This document shows positions 53,268-56,086 of a DNA stretch of 56,086 bases, in pieces (position 1 is the stretch's first letter; every line of letters starts with the position of its first letter). The notes beneath the pieces were generated by a model. It had not been told where the DNA came from, searched no databases, and was given only the letters and a program-made list of their open reading frames with translations. Source of the DNA: a virus. Location: positions 1-56,086 of the IMG/VR virus record IMGVR_UViG_3300010396_000051. One strand, given 5' to 3'. A program made the translations under genes and the position numbers.

Positions 53268-56086
53268 TCACAGCACCCCGTATATCGTGATAGTTGACCC
53301 CGCCGCAAAATGGCCGCCGCCACTATCAGTTAGAGAGATAGAATTAATCGCGGCAGATGTATTTGCCCATTCTCCGGTGTAATAAAACCCCATGTTTGTT
53401 GGATCAGGGGAACCATTACCGCGATTACTCGAAGAACTCCAATTGCGATTGAATGTTGTATTTGCATAATCGTCAATCCATACTGTCGCCTGGCCAGCTT
53501 GGCCGCTAGGAGCCCCGGCCGCGGCTAGAGATGCAAATATGGCGCTTGTGATCGTTCCGCTCTGCCCACCAGGCGTCGTTGCCCCGCCAAAAATCAGTGC
53601 TCTTGTGTAGTTTGATCCCGTGTCGCCATTGAACCGAGCTAATACATCTACAGCCTCGGCCCCTGCATCATCAAAACGTGCATGAATCATAATGACAAGA
53701 TGGTTATAGGTAGACGGGATAGAAGAAAATGTTACCGTTGACGTGCTGCTTCCTGAGATTACGCACTTCCCGCCCGATGTTGAGCCGCAGCCTGTATTGG
53801 TCACCGTTCCGGTGATGTTAGTCCATGCGCCGGAACTACCTCCGCCACCACAGGGGGCTCCTGAATCCGCAATTTGCCCCGTAGTGCCAGAAAATTGCGC
53901 GCAATCGAGGTTAGTGCTTGTCGTGGGGCCAGTAGTTAATCCCGCACCACTTCCCGCGAGGGCCTTGCTGCTGGTCGCCGTAGTCGAGCTTCCGGCAATC
54001 AATGCCTGCCCCGTTGTGGCGCCCGAAATACCCCCGGTTGCAATCTGATTATCTGTGCCCGCATCTGCGATCTTCGTTGCCAGATTCGCGCCGAAGCTAT
54101 TGTTTGTTGCGTAGTGGTTCCCATTGCTTGTTGAATCGATGTTGATGCCGGTTCCAGTGGGACTGCCTGCTGAACTGAAAAGTCCGTTTCCGCTTAGGGC
54201 ATTGGTCCCGCTGCTCGAAATCACATTGATATCGGCCTGGGTCCCAGATCCGGTAATGATGTTGTTGGTGAGGACGATCCCATTCGAGGCGCTTAACTGA
54301 ATGCCGTACCCGACACCAGACCCCGTAGCTTTGATATTCAAGCCCTGAACCACTGTGGCGTTTGAGTTAGTGATGTTCACTGACCCAGAGTTGATGACCA
54401 TATTCGTCAGGTTTGCATTGAACATATGGTCAAGGGTGATAGCAACATTCCCCGTCGCAGTACACCACCCATCCCCGCCATTAATCATTACCTGCGTCTG
54501 GGAAGATGCGCCGGTAAGATTGATGCACGTTCCGACACTATCTAGAATCGGGCTGTCGATATGGACATCTGTCATCGTGCAGCCCGTAGCAACACATCCA
54601 ATACCCGTCTTGGCCTGTGCCACCTCGAAGTGATCGATCATGTAGTCAACCGCATTCCCAGGCCAATACAGACCCCAGGTATCGGGGCCGGTTCCACACA
54701 GGTTACCAAACTCATTTCGCAACAAACGTGTGCTCACGCCGTCCTGTCCCAGATACCATCCGTACTGTGTAGTCGAATACGTGAACCCTTCGGTGCAGTT
54801 CAACACCTTGTTGTTGGAAAATATTCCGCCACCTCCCGACGGAGTGTATTCCAGATCAAATCCTCTGACTTCATCGAACCACTGCGTTTGATCGACGATC
54901 TGTCCAACAGTGAAGTGCGCGAGCATTCCCGTAGCTGTTCCGGTTGGGGCAACCGAACGATAGAATGCGAAGTTGGTGAACTTATTTCCGCTGATCAGGC
55001 TTAAAGAGTTAGCACCTTGCACTTCGATCTTGTTGGCGCTGGCAGATGTGAGCACAAACGCGGTCTGCGGCTGGTTTACCGAAGTTCCGTTGACAGACCC
55101 CTGCACGCCACCGATGCCGACCCCCGATTTCGCAATGGAGATAGCCGCAGTGGTGCGGTAGAAGCCAATGCTGGCCGTGCACTGTCCGGCATTTAGAGCA
55201 TTGACGCAGGCCTGAATTGCCGCGAGTGAGTCAGTTCCGGCGATAGCCGCAGCCTTGCTCGAATAGGAGATCGCGCCAAACCATTCGATTGGCGCGGTTG
55301 GCCCCGGAAGGACGACTGTCCCCGATCCAGCGAAATGTTGATTCGGACCGCCATCCGTTTCTTTCGGGTTCTGAGTAAACGTGACGGTCTGCCCGCTTGC
55401 AATTGTCCATAGGCCCGCCTTCGAGAACTGCACAGGCACTGTAATGGTCCCGCCGGTCGCAATGGAAAGAGGGGTTGTGGCGTAATAGGTGCCTGACCCG
55501 CCAGCCGTGTTGATCTGCGCGACCGTAGTCTCCGCTACTGATCCGGTGACGTTGGTGTACCCACCCCCGCCAGCCCCGCAGATTCCGTTGGCTGCTGTGC
55601 AGATTCGAGCTTGGGCTGCTCCATTTTCCGAAACTTCAGCATTCCCTGAAGCGTCTACGGCATAAATTGCCGATCCGGCCAAGGTCGTTGGCGTGTGAGT
55701 GTCAGGAGTCAGAACAATTTGCGATGGGTCGGCGGTGGAAGAAACCGCAATAGGCTCGGTGGAAGTCACAACTCCAGCCGTCGTCGCCCCATCATCGACA
55801 TGTGAATTTCCAACCGTCGTCGTCGTCGCGAAAGCTGGCAGGAATCCAACCGTCCCCGGTCCGACACCTCCACCGCCAGCTCCGCACGCCGCGCCTGTCC
55901 CTGCAACCTGCCCCGTATTGTCTACATCGAGGCATTGCGTTCCGCCGCCAGCGAGATTTGGCAACAATGGCGCAGGCTGTGTCTGCTTCCCCGTCCATGT
56001 ATTCGCATGACCCAGCGCAAGGTCGAGCGTCGTGTTGGTTGGTGTCCCGCCAACCGCGAGTGTCCCGCCAGGGCTGGTAATAGTGT
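53268..56086 (-). CDS. Modular tail fibre/tailspike, C-terminal part
   Basis: Continuation of the gene starting at 1672 (the window is circular; 55964-56086 repeats 1-123). About 900 codons. A Gly-rich linker is followed by a parallel beta-helix (SLAAIQACVNALNAGQCTAS is the pectate-lyase_3-like entry; NKVLNCTEGF, NMVINSGSVNITNSN and TNNIITGSG are rungs) and a C-terminal beta domain ending STITIYGVL, perhaps for trimerisation. It would bind or digest a surface glycan, fitting the neighbouring glycan-modifying cassette. Catalytic residues not identified. Confidence 0.8.
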   Translation of the reverse strand, partial: TITSPGGTLAVGGTPTNTTLDLALGHANTWTGKQTQPAPLLPNLAGGGTQCLDVDNTGQVAGTGAACGAGGGGVGPGTVGFLPAFATTTTVGNSHVDDGATTAGVVTSTEPIAVSSTADPSQIVLTPDTHTPTTLAGSAIYAVDASGNAEVSENGAAQARICTAANGICGAGGGGYTNVTGSVAETTVAQINTAGGSGTYYATTPLSIATGGTITVPVQFSKAGLWTIASGQTVTFTQNPKETDGGPNQHFAGSGTVVLPGPTAPIEWFGAISYSSKAAAIAGTDSLAAIQACVNALNAGQCTASIGFYRTTAAISIAKSGVGIGGVQGSVNGTSVNQPQTAFVLTSASANKIEVQGANSLSLISGNKFTNFAFYRSVAPTGTATGMLAHFTVGQIVDQTQWFDEVRGFDLEYTPSGGGGIFSNNKVLNCTEGFTYSTTQYGWYLGQDGVSTRLLRNEFGNLCGTGPDTWGLYWPGNAVDYMIDHFEVAQAKTGIGCVATGCTMTDVHIDSPILDSVGTCINLTGASSQTQVMINGGDGWCTATGNVAITLDHMFNANLTNMVINSGSVNITNSNATVVQGLNIKATGSGVGYGIQLSASNGIVLTNNIITGSGTQADINVISSSGTNALSGNGLFSSAGSPTGTGINIDSTSNGNHYATNNSFGANLATKIADAGTDNQIATGGISGATTGQALIAGSSTTATSSKALAGSGAGLTTGPTTSTNLDCAQFSGTTGQIADSGAPCGGGGSSGAWTNITGTVTNTGCGSTSGGKCVISGSSTSTVTFSSIPSTYNHLVIMIHARFDDAGAEAVDVLARFNGDTGSNYTRALIFGGATTPGGQSGTITSAIFASLAAAGAPSGQAGQATVWIDDYANTTFNRNWSSSSNRGNGSPDPTNMGFYYTGEWANTSAAINSISLTDSGGGHFAAGSTITIYGVL
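55964..56086. repeat. Terminal direct repeat, right copy
   Basis: Identical to bases 1-123; see the left copy. Should be counted once when the molecule is treated as circular. Confidence 0.97.

Noticed and set aside
1-56086. tRNA genes and CRISPR arrays
   Set aside because: I found no cloverleaf with a plausible acceptor stem and no regularly spaced repeats; a computed tRNA and repeat scan would settle it.

Overview
The window is the genome of a temperate double-stranded DNA phage, assembled as a circular or circularly permuted molecule. Bases 1-123 are repeated exactly at 55964-56086, so the unique length is 55,963 bp. The large fibre gene at the left edge (minus strand) continues in frame from the right edge. 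It has an integrase, large terminase, portal, capsid with scaffold, adaptor and beta-propeller-like tail proteins, and a lysis cassette. No tape-measure gene or sheath is seen, which suggests a short-tailed (podovirus-like) particle. The host is not determinable from sequence alone. GC-rich codon use and several Sec-signal-bearing, Ig/bacterial-repeat-rich proteins are reminiscent of soil bacteria such as Acidobacteriota (inference, low confidence).

Layout: (1) 1-1672 plus 53268-56086, minus: a 1455-residue secreted-looking fibre/tailspike. (2) 1787-6586, plus: a tightly coupled cassette of four glycosyltransferases, two SAM methyltransferases and three small proteins. (3) 6498-22528, minus: virion module read from scaffold and capsid to adaptor, tail and internal proteins, with a homing endonuclease wedged between scaffold and capsid. 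(4) 22532-29470, minus: portal, HNH homing endonuclease, large terminase, small-terminase candidate and an XRE regulator. (5) 29471-29939: gene-poor, hairpin-rich spacer, then a PAPS-reductase-like gene and a small membrane protein (plus). (6) 31182-32893, minus: small accessory genes. (7) 33130-33601: divergent HTH/RHH regulator pair with strong promoters, followed by a plus-strand run of small genes to 36291. (8) 36248-41051, minus: early-type operon with Sak4-like recombinase, HNH and Vsr/DUF559 nucleases. (9) 41189-43943, plus: zinc-finger proteins, integrase. (10) 44242-45090, minus: C-terminally anchored membrane protein. (11) 45299-47125, plus: small accessory genes. (12) 47122-53041, minus: lysis genes and secreted beta-helix and Ig-like proteins, with two tiny plus-strand membrane genes at 53022-53218.

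Regulation: two dispersed palindrome families stand out. Motif A (TTGYCAASTTGRCAA, 8 copies, all between genes or at gene starts) sits at -35 boxes or just downstream of promoters of most transcription units, and looks like the operator set of a phage repressor. Motif B (GTCCRAATTYGGAC, 7 copies) is of unknown role. Several promoters place the start codon at the predicted transcription start (leaderless mRNAs). The other standout is the major capsid gene: about 37 protein-like codons precede its first ATG with no ATG/GTG/TTG start, in frame with the upstream LAGLIDADG gene across a single TAG.
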